Shown: positions 1-10,419, counted from the stretch's first letter. The stretch: 49,050 bases of DNA from Candidatus Izemoplasma sp. (GCA_007117885.1 SKFS01000009.1:1-49050), one strand, 5' to 3'. The notes: generated by a model from the sequence alone, not told the origin. Numbers and translations are program-made.

Positions 1-612
1 ACAACAGTAAGAACATTTTGTTCAAATCCGAGTGGCCATGTTGTCATCGAAAATCATGGAGGAACGATGTTAGCAAATGGTCATGCTTTTAAAGATTTAC
101 GGTACGGTAGTCGTAATACCAACTTTGCCTTATTAGTGTCTCACGCTTTTAAAGAACCGTTTAATCAACCGAACGAGTTCGCCCATCAAGTAAGCCGTTT
201 GGCGAACATGTTGAGTGGTGGATCGATTATCGTACAAAAATATGGCGATCTTCTCGCTGGCAGAAGAACGACAGAAAAACGTTTAAAAGAAAGCTTTGTT
301 ACCCCAACACTGAAAGAAGCGGTACCAGGAGACTTAGGGCTTGTCCTTCCCTACAATACGATGAAATCAATTATTGAAATGGTCGAAGCACTCAACAAAG
401 TTACCCCTGGTATTGCTTCGGAACATACGTTGTTTTATGGCGTGGAAGCCAAGTTTTACAGTGCTCGTCCTGAGTTGAGCAAGACGTTTGAAAGTGCTAT
501 CAAAGGACTCTACTTTGGCGGTGACGGAGCAGGGATTACCCGTGGTTTAGCTCAAGCGGGGGCAAACGGCATTGTTATTGCAAGAAGTATCTTAAACAAG
601 AGAGGCGTATAA
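1..612 (+). CDS. NAD(P)/FAD-dependent dehydrogenase (YtfP/HI0933-like uncharacterised FAD protein), C-terminal part; 5' truncated by window
   Basis: Frame 1 is open from base 1 (TTVRTFCSNPSGHVVIENHGGTMLANGHA...); C-terminal LYFGGDGAGITRGLAQAGANGIVIARSI resembles the FAD-binding end of this family. Confidence 0.75.
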   Translation, partial: TTVRTFCSNPSGHVVIENHGGTMLANGHAFKDLRYGSRNTNFALLVSHAFKEPFNQPNEFAHQVSRLANMLSGGSIIVQKYGDLLAGRRTTEKRLKESFVTPTLKEAVPGDLGLVLPYNTMKSIIEMVEALNKVTPGIASEHTLFYGVEAKFYSARPELSKTFESAIKGLYFGGDGAGITRGLAQAGANGIVIARSILNKRGV

Positions 613-613
613 A

Positions 614-1867
614 ATGAATACAATCACGGTTGTTGGAACACAATGGGGCGATGAAGGTAAAGGTAAAGTCACGGATTATTTAGCTCAGAAAGCGGATTAT
701 GTTGTTCGCTATCAAGGAGGAAATAATGCGGGTCATACGATTAAGTTCGAAGGAAAGAAATACGCACTACACCTTATCCCTTCAGGGATATTTAAACCCG
801 CTTGTATTAATGTTATGGGCAATGGAATGGTGATTAATCCACTTGCACTATGTGAAGAACTTGAGGGCTTAAAAAAGGCAGGCATTGCCACTAAGAATCT
901 TAAAATATCCGCGGCTGCGCATGTGGTATTACCGGTTCATCTCAGGCTTGATCATCTCTCTGAAGAACGTAAAGGCAGCAATAGTGTTGGCACGACATTT
1001 AGAGGGATTGGCCCAGCTTATACAGATAAAGCGAGCCGGACAGGAATTAGAATGGGCGATTTCATTCATCCCCATCGACTCAAACGCCATCTAAAAAGTA
1101 TGGCTTCAGCACCTTGTGAGGACACCTTATATGAGCAGTTAGAAGCGGCAGCGACCGCGTTAAGACCACTGGTTGAAAACACTGGGGAATGTCTATATAA
1201 AGCGCTTTTAGAAAATAAAAAAGTATTATTTGAAGGGGCACAAGGAACCATGCTTTGTCTCGATCATGGCACCTATCCATACGTGACAAGCAGTTCCCCT
1301 ACGGCAGCGAGTGTTGCACTGAACACGGGTATTCCACCGCAAGCAATTCATGAAGTTCTCGGTGTCACTAAAGCCTATACAACGCGTGTCGGACACGGTT
1401 TTTTTGCCACTGAGTTTAGCGGAAATCTTGCCGACAAAATTCGTCTTCAAGGGCATGAGTTTGGCACCACTACACAACGTCCTAGAAGAATAGGATGGCT
1501 TGATTTAGTCGTTTTAAACCATGCTAAAAGAGTCAATGGCCTTACATCTTTAGCCATTATGTTGCTTGATGTACTTCAAGGAGTTCATCCACTCAAAGTG
1601 TGTGTTGCCTATCAGCTCGACGGGCAGCGTATTAATGACATACCGAGTAGTATTGACGACTATCAACGGGTTGAACCTGTTTATATCGAGTTAGACGGAT
1701 TTAATGACGATATCTCTAGTGTTAAACACTACGAAGACTTACCAAAGCCTGCAAAAACGTATCTAAAGACGATTGAGACGCTGACAGGTGTACCGATTGG
1801 CATCATATCAGTCGGTCCTTCGCGAGAGCAAACGATTGTGTTACACGATTATTTTATGAAAAAGTGA
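614..1867 (+). CDS. purA: Adenylosuccinate synthetase
   Basis: GTQWGDEGKGKVTDYLAQKADYVVRYQGGNNAGHT signature; full length. Confidence 0.98.
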   Translation: MNTITVVGTQWGDEGKGKVTDYLAQKADYVVRYQGGNNAGHTIKFEGKKYALHLIPSGIFKPACINVMGNGMVINPLALCEELEGLKKAGIATKNLKISAAAHVVLPVHLRLDHLSEERKGSNSVGTTFRGIGPAYTDKASRTGIRMGDFIHPHRLKRHLKSMASAPCEDTLYEQLEAAATALRPLVENTGECLYKALLENKKVLFEGAQGTMLCLDHGTYPYVTSSSPTAASVALNTGIPPQAIHEVLGVTKAYTTRVGHGFFATEFSGNLADKIRLQGHEFGTTTQRPRRIGWLDLVVLNHAKRVNGLTSLAIMLLDVLQGVHPLKVCVAYQLDGQRINDIPSSIDDYQRVEPVYIELDGFNDDISSVKHYEDLPKPAKTYLKTIETLTGVPIGIISVGPSREQTIVLHDYFMKK

Positions 1868-1884
1868 GCCCATGGCTCACTTTT
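1859..1884. terminator. Bidirectional intrinsic terminator between convergent purA and aroF
   Basis: AAAAGTGAGCC-CAT-GGCTCACTTTT hairpin overlapping the purA stop. Confidence 0.8.
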
Positions 1885-1885
1885 A

Positions 1886-2890
1886 TTATTTTAGCGCTTT
1901 ATGAAGCCGTTTTAGATCTTGAACTAAGGCACTAAAACGAGACGGTTTTAAAGCTTGAGCGCCATCGCTAAAGGCACGCTCAGGTTGGGGGTGCACTTCA
2001 ATCATCACTCCATCGGCTCCAGCAGCAATACTCGCTTTTGCTAATCCTTCAACAAGATCCCATCGTCCGGCGGCATGTGAGGGATCAACAATGACCGGTA
2101 AATGGCTTATTTGCTTAACATATAGCATTCCAGCTAAGTCCAAAGTGTGCCGTGTAGAAGGTTCAAAAGTGCGGATGCCTCGCTCACATAAGATCACGTT
2201 TTTATTGCCGTGGGAAATAATATACTCTGCACTCATCAACCACTCTTCAACTGTGTTGCCAAAGCCGCGCTTTAATAGAATCGGCTTTGATGCACGGCCT
2301 AATGCCTTTAATAAAGCGGTATTTTGCATGTTTCTCGCGCCAACCTGAATAATATCAACGTATTTTTCAAAGAGGTGAAGATCGTTGAGATCAAGAATTT
2401 CACTGACGGATACAAGGTGGTATTTATTCGCAGCTAAGCTTAAATATTCCAAGGCTTTCTCACCGAATCCTTGGAAGTCATAAGGGCTTGTTCGGGGTTT
2501 AAACGCCCCCCCTCTTAAGATATGTCCTTCGGAGGCGGCAACCATTTCAGCGATGCTCTCGATTTGCTCTAAAGACTCAATGCTACAAGGACCGGCAATG
2601 TAAACCGGTTCACGCCCCCCAATTTCTAGGTTTTTAACGCGAATAATTGTCTTTTCTGTCAACGACTGTCGTTGTGTTTTTTGATAAGGCTCTTGAATGC
2701 GGACCACTGATTTAACACAAGGATAGGCGTATAGTTTTTTCTCATCATAGCGACTTGTATCGCCAATAACATGAACAATCGTATAATGTTTACCGAGGGT
2801 CGTTTGACATGAAAAATCGAGCGATTCAAGCGCATCTATCATCGCATCAATACATGCGATATCGGCATCTTTAACCAAAGTAATAATCAT
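1886..2890 (-). CDS. aroF: 3-deoxy-7-phosphoheptulonate synthase (type I-beta, with N-terminal ferredoxin-like domain)
   Basis: EPVYIAGPCSIESLEQIESIAEMV, RGGAFKPRTSPYDFQG, PVIVDPSHAAGRWDLV. Confidence 0.95.
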   Translation of the reverse strand: MIITLVKDADIACIDAMIDALESLDFSCQTTLGKHYTIVHVIGDTSRYDEKKLYAYPCVKSVVRIQEPYQKTQRQSLTEKTIIRVKNLEIGGREPVYIAGPCSIESLEQIESIAEMVAASEGHILRGGAFKPRTSPYDFQGFGEKALEYLSLAANKYHLVSVSEILDLNDLHLFEKYVDIIQVGARNMQNTALLKALGRASKPILLKRGFGNTVEEWLMSAEYIISHGNKNVILCERGIRTFEPSTRHTLDLAGMLYVKQISHLPVIVDPSHAAGRWDLVEGLAKASIAAGADGVMIEVHPQPERAFSDGAQALKPSRFSALVQDLKRLHKALK

Positions 2891-3324
2891 GAGGAAACTC
2901 CTGATAAATAGGTTAAGGCTTGACGATAACTATCAAAACCTTGGCCAGAAAAAGTTGCTTTACAAACCGCTTGAATGACAGACGTTTTACGAAAACTCTC
3001 TTGTCTTTCCATAGGCGCAGTTAAATGCACTTCTATCACGGGGATAGAAATGGCTTTAATCGCATCGTATAGGGCATAACTATAATGTGTAAACGCCCCA
3101 GCATTGAGTAAGACACCGTGGTATTTTTCGCGGTGTGCTAACTGTAAAAGATCGATGATCATGCCTTCATAATTGGTTTGATGAATGATCACCTTTACCC
3201 CTAGTTTATCAGCAAGTTGCTCGAGTGATGTTGTTAAGTCTGTGTACGTTTTTGAGCCGTAAATCTCAGGTTCACGTTCGCCTAAGAGATTTAAGGAGGG
3301 CCCATTGATGATTAAAATAGTCAT
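2887..3324 (-). CDS. aroQ: Type II 3-dehydroquinate dehydratase
   Basis: ILIINGPSLNLLGEREPEIYGSKTY, NAGAFTHYSYALYDAI, EVHLTAPMERQESFRKTS. Confidence 0.95.
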   Translation of the reverse strand: MTILIINGPSLNLLGEREPEIYGSKTYTDLTTSLEQLADKLGVKVIIHQTNYEGMIIDLLQLAHREKYHGVLLNAGAFTHYSYALYDAIKAISIPVIEVHLTAPMERQESFRKTSVIQAVCKATFSGQGFDSYRQALTYLSGVSS

Positions 3325-4546
3325 CGAGTTTCACCTCTAGTTCTTCAATGAGTTTTTGTTCTTCATAAGTGTGTTTTTTGATGACGATATCGGCATAGTA
3401 TAAATAGCGTTGATGACGCGCTTCTTTAAGCTTTTTCAGGTCTTCTGGGGTTTTGACTAGGGGACGCGAGTGGTAGTGAATGGAGGGATAAAGATCTTCG
3501 TCAAGATCGATATAGATAACGACACTGTTTTGCTTAAAACGGCGCATTACCATGTCATTTAACACAATGCCACCACCAGGTGAAATCACGACACTCATGG
3601 TTTGGGCCATCTCCGTAGCAAGCGTGGCTTCAGCGGCCCTAAAATCAGTCTCACCAACCTTGGCAAAGTACTCAGAAATCGTCGTATTGTAGTGCGATTC
3701 AAAAACTTTATCTAAATCAATAAACCTCTTATTTAAGCGATTACCCATTAATCTACCATAGTGAGTTTTCCCGGAAAAAGGCAGCCCGATCAAAACGAGA
3801 TTGAGCTGTTTTTTTAAAGCCGCTTTAAAAAGACTCAATGCGCTACGCTCATCGTACTGTGCATTATAAAACAACGCATTGCTTTGGAGCGCTTGATAAA
3901 TAAGCATAAGCATCCCGTTCAGTGTTTTAATGTTGTGTTTTTCCGCCGCAACAATTAACGAGGTCTTATAGGGGTTATAGACAACATCCATTACCATCTT
4001 CAGATTTTTTAAGCTTTCAAAAGGGACATCAAGCGAATCATCAAAGTTTGGATAGGTACCAACCGGGGTTGTATTGATTAAATACTCAATCGTTTGATAG
4101 TGCATTAGTTCAGAGAGAGGCATTTGGTTTTCCTTGGGGTGCCGCGCAAAGACAAGGACATTACAATTGTGTTCGATTAATGCAACACGATAGCTATCAC
4201 TTGTTGCGCCATTGCCGAGGAGTGCACAGACACTTGATTTAGGGATATAATCTGCGATGATTTTCTGGACGGCATGATAATCTGTATTGTAGGCAAAGTT
4301 AAGGCCACTACGTTTAACTAAGGTGTTTGAAACGCCGGTACTCTTTACGCTCTCATCAAGGACATCAGCGAACGCCAAAATTGCTTTTTTATAAGGATTA
4401 GTGATGTTTAATCCAGTGTATTTTAGGGACGCCATAGTGGTGGCTAAATCATCTGACTCTATGAGTTGATAGTCGATTGGACGAAGTGTTTCATGGAGGA
4501 CTTTTGATAAACTATAGTGTAGGTTTTTACCAATTAACCCGATCAT
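3272..4546 (-). CDS. aroE-aroK: Fused shikimate dehydrogenase (N-term) - shikimate kinase (C-term)
   Basis: N-term SLSKVLHETL, NITNPYKKA, NTDYHAV, NTTPVGTYP (AroE); C-term LIGLPFSGKTHYGRLMGNRLNKRFIDLD, FRAAEATLATEM, VISPGGGIV (AroK) in one ORF. Confidence 0.93.
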   Translation of the reverse strand: MIGLIGKNLHYSLSKVLHETLRPIDYQLIESDDLATTMASLKYTGLNITNPYKKAILAFADVLDESVKSTGVSNTLVKRSGLNFAYNTDYHAVQKIIADYIPKSSVCALLGNGATSDSYRVALIEHNCNVLVFARHPKENQMPLSELMHYQTIEYLINTTPVGTYPNFDDSLDVPFESLKNLKMVMDVVYNPYKTSLIVAAEKHNIKTLNGMLMLIYQALQSNALFYNAQYDERSALSLFKAALKKQLNLVLIGLPFSGKTHYGRLMGNRLNKRFIDLDKVFESHYNTTISEYFAKVGETDFRAAEATLATEMAQTMSVVISPGGGIVLNDMVMRRFKQNSVVIYIDLDEDLYPSIHYHSRPLVKTPEDLKKLKEARHQRYLYYADIVIKKHTYEEQKLIEELEVKLDDYFNHQWALLKSLRRT

Positions 4547-4550
4547 AAAA

Positions 4551-4802
4551 TCACGTCATTTCTTGGTGTTTCTTACTCAGTGTAAAAAGCAAAGAGTAGA
4601 GTTCAATCAACGATTCTTGATAAGGAGAATGAGGAATTTTTTGTAAGATTGAGTGCTCACGTTGGCGATCTAAAACATGAATTTCTGCTTGTTTTTTTAA
4701 AACACCTATTTCACGACTCAACGTGAAGCGTTTAATCAAAAGAGGAATCAGTGTGTCATCGATCGCATCAATCTCTGACCTTAATGCCTTTATTTTTTCC
4801 AT
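4551..4802 (-). CDS. Chorismate mutase (AroQ-fold, monofunctional)
   Basis: LRSEIDAIDDTLIPLLIKRFTLSREIGVLKKQ...DRQREHSIL. Confidence 0.88.
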   Translation of the reverse strand: MEKIKALRSEIDAIDDTLIPLLIKRFTLSREIGVLKKQAEIHVLDRQREHSILQKIPHSPYQESLIELYSLLFTLSKKHQEMT

Positions 4803-4832
4803 AGTTAGTCACCTTTCTTTTAGTAAGTATCA

Positions 4833-5834
4833 CTATAAGTACTCAATAAATTCATCTACGGGGATTTCTTTAATGTAGCCTTCACCAATTTTTTCAACGA
4901 TTGCGAGACTTAACATTGATTTAGAACGTTTTTTATCATGAAGGATATGATTGAATAAAGCCTCTTTACGATAAGGAATCGTAAAGTCTAAATCATAGCG
5001 CTTCAATAGCGCGACAACGTCGTCATGGAAAGGATACGGTTTTGTCATTTGTTTAATCCCAGAAGCCACGCATTCACCGTGTAAATAGGTTGTACCATAA
5101 TGGCTTTCTAACGCGTGAGCGATAGTGTGCCCATAATTGAGTAAATGACGCTGGTTGTGATCAAAGGGGTCTTTTTCGACTAACGCGATTTTCAGTTCAA
5201 TTGCGCGTTTTATGGTGGCATCGAGGCTTAATCGGTCATGGCGTAAATCATCAAAGAATGTGGCATCTTTAACAAGCGCGATTTTGATAATTTCAGCGAA
5301 GCCGTTGTTGAAGTGACGGGGTGATAACGTCTCGAGTAACGTGGGATCGATTAGAATCGCTTTCGGTTGATAGAATGTCCCAACAATGTTTTTGTAGGGT
5401 TGTACATTTAAGGCGTTTTTACCGCCGATACTGGCATCGACCATCGCGAGAAGCGTTGTCGGGATGTTAATCAACTCAAGACCCCGAAAATAGGTACTCG
5501 CAATAAATCCTGCAAGATCACCAATCATGCCGCCACCGACTGCAAAAATCGTGGTTGCTTTGGTGAGCCTTTTTTCTACCATAACATCGATAATCGCTTC
5601 GTAATGGGATAGGGATTTAGAGCCATCACCAGAAGGAATACGAATCATGTGTTTAATATCATAGTGGGCTTTAAGTTTTTCTAAGGCCTCTTTAGGGACT
5701 TTTTCATCGGCAATAATAAAGCCCTCATGGGTTGTTTGATACACTTGATCAAGTTGGTCTAGGAGATGGTTAGCTAAAAAGATTTCTGTTTTATCTGTTT
5801 TCGTTTGATACGATAAATGCAGCATAGGAAACAC
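4833..5834 (-). CDS. aroB: 3-dehydroquinate synthase
   Basis: VGGGMIGDLAGFIASTYFRGLELINIPTTLLAMVDASIGGKNALN; LNYGHTIAHALE. Confidence 0.97.
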   Translation of the reverse strand: MFPMLHLSYQTKTDKTEIFLANHLLDQLDQVYQTTHEGFIIADEKVPKEALEKLKAHYDIKHMIRIPSGDGSKSLSHYEAIIDVMVEKRLTKATTIFAVGGGMIGDLAGFIASTYFRGLELINIPTTLLAMVDASIGGKNALNVQPYKNIVGTFYQPKAILIDPTLLETLSPRHFNNGFAEIIKIALVKDATFFDDLRHDRLSLDATIKRAIELKIALVEKDPFDHNQRHLLNYGHTIAHALESHYGTTYLHGECVASGIKQMTKPYPFHDDVVALLKRYDLDFTIPYRKEALFNHILHDKKRSKSMLSLAIVEKIGEGYIKEIPVDEFIEYL

Positions 5835-5952
5835 CTCTTTTTTAGATTACGTGTACGACGCGATAAAGAATAGGGAAGAAAGACAGGTTATGTTTAGTGT
5901 ATCATCTTGGTGTCTTTTCGTGAATAGAAACCCTAATAAAAGGGGTAATTCT

Positions 5953-5958
5953 ATTATA
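5953..5958 (-). promoter_or_regulatory. Candidate -10 (TATAAT) of the aro operon on the minus strand
   Basis: Reverse complement reads ...GATATTGTATAATAGAATTACCCC... about 120 bp upstream of aroB. Confidence 0.5.
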
Positions 5959-6012
5959 CAATATCGCTAAGTATTCTTAAAATATTACTTTTGAAAGCGT
6001 TTTATTTTATGG

Positions 6013-6041
6013 TTGAAAGTCTTTATGAAATATGCCATAAT
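6013..6041 (+). promoter_or_regulatory. Candidate sigma-A promoter of fhs
   Basis: TTGAAA - 17 bp - CATAAT, followed by AAAAGGAGG RBS before ATG 6077. Confidence 0.6.
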
Positions 6042-6076
6042 AAGTAAGTGATAGCGACATTAAAAGGAGGATTTAA

Positions 6077-7750
6077 ATGGAAAATATTGATCTGAAAATT
6101 GCCCAACAGGCGAAAATGGAAAAAGTAGTGGATATTGCGAAGAAAATCGGTTTATCAGAAGATGATCTTGAACTTTATGGAAAGTATAAAGCGAAAATTC
6201 ATCTCGATGTTCAAAAACGTCTAGAAAAAAACAAAGACGGCAAAGTGATTCTTGTCACAGCGATTAATCCGACGCCTGCAGGCGAAGGGAAGTCGACAAC
6301 CACAGTCGGATTAGGCCAAGCGTTTAGTAAAATTGGTGAAAATGCGATCATTGCTTTAAGAGAACCGTCGTTTGGACCCGTTATGGGCGTTAAAGGTGGA
6401 GCTGCAGGAGGCGGTTACGCACAGGTCGTTCCGATGGAAGATTTAAACTTACATTTCACCGGTGACATTCACGCCATTACGACTGCGACAAATGCGATTA
6501 GTGCGATGATTGATAATCATATTCATCAAGGGAATGACTTGAACATTGATCCACGTAGAATAACCTGGAAACGTGCTTTAGATATGAATGATCGCGCTTT
6601 ACGTCAAGTGGTGGTTGGGTTAGGTGGTATTGGCAACTCAATTCCTCGTGAAGACGGCTTTAATATTACCGTCGCAAGTGAGATTATGGCAGTGCTTTGT
6701 TTAGCCAAAGATTTGCAAGACTTAAAAGAACGTGTTAAGCGTATTGTCATTGGCTATACCTACCAACGCAAAGTGGTTACTGTCGGTGATTTAGGAGCCC
6801 ACGGAGCGGTCACACTTATTTTAAAAGATGCGATTATGCCGAACTTAGTTCAAACGCTTGAAAATACACCGGCGCTCGTCCATGGTGGCCCTTTTGCGAA
6901 CATCGCGCACGGTTGCAATAGTATTATCGCGACAAACATGGCACGGAAAATGGCCGATTACGTCATTACTGAAGCCGGTTTTGGAGCGGATTTAGGGGCT
7001 GAAAAGTTCTTAGATATTAAAACACAGCAAGCCGGATTTGATCCAAGTGCAGTTGTTTTAGTCGCAACGATTCGGGCACTTAAGATGCATGGTGGCGTCA
7101 AGAAAGACGACTTAAAAGAAGAAAACGTTGAGGCCCTTAAAAAAGGCATTGAAAACTTAGAGAAGCATATTGAAACAATCCAAGCTTTTAACTTACCTTA
7201 TATTGTCGCCATCAATCATTTTGTTTTAGATACCGATAATGAAGTGAAGGCACTGAGTGAGTGGTTAGAAACCCATCAACATCCATACTCAGTGAGTAAA
7301 GTTTGGGAAAAAGGTGGCGAAGGTGCGGTGGATTTAGCGCATAAAGTCATCGAAGCCATTAACACGAACACCAAACCATTTAAACGGATGTATGAGTTAA
7401 GCGATAGCTTAGAAACAAAAATCGAGAATATCGCGAAAACTGTCTACGGAGCTAAAGGGGTTAATTATAGTAAAGAAGCCTTAACACAGCTTAAGAAGTA
7501 TAAGAAAGAAGGTTGGGATAAACTCCAAGTTTGTATGGCTAAAACACAAATGAGTTTATCCGACGATCCTAAAGTCTATGGAAGACCGCGTGATTTCATG
7601 ATTACCGTTCGCGAGTTAAGACCTTCGATTGGGGCAGGATTCATTGTTGCTTTAACCGGTGAAATGATGACCATGCCGGGATTACCGAAAGAGCCTGCTG
7701 CGATGCAAATGGACATCGATGAAGACGGAAACGCCAAAGGATTGTTCTAG
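6077..7750 (+). CDS. fhs: Formate--tetrahydrofolate ligase
   Basis: [61 protein letters not shown]. Confidence 0.98.
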   Translation: MENIDLKIAQQAKMEKVVDIAKKIGLSEDDLELYGKYKAKIHLDVQKRLEKNKDGKVILVTAINPTPAGEGKSTTTVGLGQAFSKIGENAIIALREPSFGPVMGVKGGAAGGGYAQVVPMEDLNLHFTGDIHAITTATNAISAMIDNHIHQGNDLNIDPRRITWKRALDMNDRALRQVVVGLGGIGNSIPREDGFNITVASEIMAVLCLAKDLQDLKERVKRIVIGYTYQRKVVTVGDLGAHGAVTLILKDAIMPNLVQTLENTPALVHGGPFANIAHGCNSIIATNMARKMADYVITEAGFGADLGAEKFLDIKTQQAGFDPSAVVLVATIRALKMHGGVKKDDLKEENVEALKKGIENLEKHIETIQAFNLPYIVAINHFVLDTDNEVKALSEWLETHQHPYSVSKVWEKGGEGAVDLAHKVIEAINTNTKPFKRMYELSDSLETKIENIAKTVYGAKGVNYSKEALTQLKKYKKEGWDKLQVCMAKTQMSLSDDPKVYGRPRDFMITVRELRPSIGAGFIVALTGEMMTMPGLPKEPAAMQMDIDEDGNAKGLF

Positions 7751-7760
7751 TTCATATCTC

Positions 7761-7791
7761 GGTGCGCATTCAATCGATGCGCACCGTTTTT
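7761..7791 (+). terminator. Intrinsic terminator of fhs
   Basis: GGTGCGCAT-TCAATCG-ATGCGCACC followed by GTTTTT. Confidence 0.85.
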
Positions 7792-7820
7792 ACTTTCTTT
7801 GATATAATAGACATTAGGAG

Positions 7821-9317
7821 ATGAAAACTATGGAACTTGTCAAGACATTTAAAGCCATCCAGAAGAAGCAAAAGGCCTATCAATTGGTCCTGAACATTGC
7901 TAGCTGGGATTCAAATACTGAAGCCCCTAAAAAGGCCTTTCCTTATCGTGCAGAAATGCTCAGTATCATTAGCGGAGAGAGTTTTTCTTTAGCGACATCA
8001 GAGGCCTACCAAGAAGCCGTTTATGGCTTGTATAATCAACGCGAGGAACTCGATGTTCAAACACGCAAAGAAGTTGAAAAAGCGAAGCGAAGCTTAGATA
8101 AGATTGTTAAGATACCGAAAGATGACTACATTGCCTACTCAAAACTAATTACAATGAGTCAACGTGTTTGGGAAGACGCGAAAGAAAACGACGACTATGA
8201 AGCATTTAAGCCGTATTTGAAAGAAATTATCGAAGCACAGAAAAAAATGATTGCTTATCGTGGCTACCAAGAAGACCACTATAATGTTTTACTGGATGAT
8301 TTTGAAGAAGGCATGACGAAAGAAGCGTACGATCAGTTCTTTGACGTCATTAAAACTGAACTTGTCCCTTTTGTTAAAGAAGTTCTTGCGAAAAAACCTC
8401 AAGAGAAGCCGGCGTTTATAACGGATCTCTACGATGAAGGCAATCAAAAACAGTTTGTTGAGTATTTAATGGAAGTCTTTAAGTATGATTTAGATCGGGG
8501 TCTATTAAAGAAAAGTGTGCATCCATTCACATGGAACACCCACTCACAAGATGTTCGCTTTACGGTTCGTTACTTAAAGGACTTTGTGTTTTCAAGTATT
8601 TTTGCGGCGATTCACGAACTCGGCCATGCGCTTTATGAAATGCAGATTGATGAAGCGCTCGATACAACAAACTTAAACAGTGGTACATCCATGGGCATGC
8701 ATGAATCACAATCACGCTTTTATGAGAACATGATTGGCCGGAGTAAAGCGTTTTGGGAAGTCCATTATGAGAACTTTAAACAACGTTTTCCCGAACAACT
8801 CAAGACGGTCACAGTGGACCAGTTTTATCAAGGCATCAATTGGGTAGAAGAGTCGCTCATTCGTGTTGAAGCGGACGAGCTTACGTATCCACTACATATT
8901 CTCATTCGCTATGAAATCGAACGGATGATTTTTGAAGAGAATCTTGATGTGGATAGTTTGCCGAAGATATGGAATCAAAAGATTAAACAGTACTTAATGA
9001 TTGAACCCCAAAATGATAGTGAAGGGGTTCTTCAAGATGTTCACTGGAGTGCCGGCATGTTTGGCTACTTTCCAACGTATGCGCTCGGAAGTGCTTACGC
9101 TGCCCAAATCTATTATGCGATGATCAATGACATTGACTTTGAGCAAATCATTAAGGCCAATCAAATGGATAAAATCAATGACTGGTTGAAAGAAAAAATC
9201 CATCAGTTTGGTTCCTTAAAGAAACCAAGAGAACTGTTAAAGGAGATTACTAACGAGGATTTTAATCCTGAATATTATATTCGTTATCTTAAAGAAAAGT
9301 ATCAAAATATTTATTAA
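7821..9317 (+). CDS. Carboxypeptidase M32 (Taq family)
   Basis: IHELGHALYEMQ (HExxH), GTSMGMHESQSRFYENMIGRS, DELTYPLHILIRYEIE. Confidence 0.95.
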   Translation: MKTMELVKTFKAIQKKQKAYQLVLNIASWDSNTEAPKKAFPYRAEMLSIISGESFSLATSEAYQEAVYGLYNQREELDVQTRKEVEKAKRSLDKIVKIPKDDYIAYSKLITMSQRVWEDAKENDDYEAFKPYLKEIIEAQKKMIAYRGYQEDHYNVLLDDFEEGMTKEAYDQFFDVIKTELVPFVKEVLAKKPQEKPAFITDLYDEGNQKQFVEYLMEVFKYDLDRGLLKKSVHPFTWNTHSQDVRFTVRYLKDFVFSSIFAAIHELGHALYEMQIDEALDTTNLNSGTSMGMHESQSRFYENMIGRSKAFWEVHYENFKQRFPEQLKTVTVDQFYQGINWVEESLIRVEADELTYPLHILIRYEIERMIFEENLDVDSLPKIWNQKIKQYLMIEPQNDSEGVLQDVHWSAGMFGYFPTYALGSAYAAQIYYAMINDIDFEQIIKANQMDKINDWLKEKIHQFGSLKKPRELLKEITNEDFNPEYYIRYLKEKYQNIY

Positions 9318-9329
9318 AGGATTGATGGT

Positions 9330-9833
9330 ATGATCGAACTTTATAAAGGCTCAGAACACTTTTTTAAGCAGCTTCCTAAAGGGGTGTTTATGACCGTCAA
9401 AGGGGAACAGGGTGTCAACACCATGACCATTGCTTGGGGACATCTAGGAATCATTTGGAATAAACCAGTGTTCATTGCGTATGTGCGCTATTCACGCTAT
9501 ACGTATTCGCTGTTAAAAACCGCGAAGTGTTTTACCATCAATGTACCGAAAATCGGCGACTTAAACGAAGCACTTAAAATTGCCGGTACGCAATCTGGGA
9601 GAGATGGAGATAAGTTTCATGTAGCACAGTTAACCGTGATGCCTTCACAAACGGTAGAGACACCCGTCATTAAAGAGTGTCCATTAAACTATGAGTGCAA
9701 GCTACTTTATCGCCAAACGCAAGAACCGAGTTTAATTCCTCAATCGATTCAGACAAAACATTATCCTAACGACGATACCCATATTATGTTTTTTGGCGAG
9801 ATAACCCATATTAGTGAGAACGACAATGCTTAA
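9330..9833 (+). CDS. Flavin reductase-like domain (FMN-binding split barrel) protein
   Basis: PKGVFMTVKGEQGVNTMTIAWG...FIAYVRYSRYTYSLLKTAKCFTINVP. Confidence 0.85.
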   Translation: MIELYKGSEHFFKQLPKGVFMTVKGEQGVNTMTIAWGHLGIIWNKPVFIAYVRYSRYTYSLLKTAKCFTINVPKIGDLNEALKIAGTQSGRDGDKFHVAQLTVMPSQTVETPVIKECPLNYECKLLYRQTQEPSLIPQSIQTKHYPNDDTHIMFFGEITHISENDNA

Positions 9834-10419
9834 AGATAGAGGTTCAATCCCCTTAGAAACCCCGCGTTTAATCCTCCGGAAGTTTTCCGTAGAGGATGCC
9901 GAAGCGATGTTTATGAACTGGTGTCAAGACGAAGCAGTGACGCGATACCTCACATGGTTGCCTCATGAAAACATTGAAGAGACGCAAGCGACCATTAAGT
10001 TCTTTATTGAGCAGTATAGTTTACCGCATACCTACCACTATCTGATTGTGTTAAAAGACACCGACACACCGATTGGATCGCTCGGATGTGTGCGTTTTTC
10101 GGAACGTTCTGAATCCGCAGAAGTAGGGTACTGTATCGCACGCCCCTACTGGAAACAAGGCATCGCCATAGAAGCGTTAAGCGCATTGTTGAAGCATTTA
10201 TTTGAGGCTGTCGGTGTGCAGCGGGTTTATGCGCGGTACTGCACTGAAAACCCTAGTTCAGGAAAAGTTATGGAAAAAGTCGGCATGGTGTATGAAGGCA
10301 TCCAACGTAAAGCCCACAAACTTCATACCGGTGGATTCGCCGATCTTGGTGTCTACAGTCTATTAAAAGAAGAATACTATAAAATATACAAAGGAGAAAA
10401 CAATGGGTCAAATTATTAG
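9826..10419 (+). CDS. GNAT acetyltransferase, RimJ/RimL type
   Basis: LETPRLILRKFSVEDAEAMFMNW; ARYCTENPSSGKVMEKVGMVYEG; ATG 9826 preferred over upstream 9814. Confidence 0.9.
   Translation: MLKDRGSIPLETPRLILRKFSVEDAEAMFMNWCQDEAVTRYLTWLPHENIEETQATIKFFIEQYSLPHTYHYLIVLKDTDTPIGSLGCVRFSERSESAEVGYCIARPYWKQGIAIEALSALLKHLFEAVGVQRVYARYCTENPSSGKVMEKVGMVYEGIQRKAHKLHTGGFADLGVYSLLKEEYYKIYKGENNGSNY

Noticed and set aside
885-1094. Short ORF (69 aa) inside purA, other frame
   Set aside because: Fully nested in a strongly conserved gene, no recognisable motif or RBS; typical spurious ORF. Same for the minus-strand ORFs at 1066-1477.
7761-7791. Palindromic GGTGCGCAT...ATGCGCACC as a possible mobile-element end or CRISPR-like repeat
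   Set aside because: Single copy followed by T-run right after fhs; an ordinary terminator.
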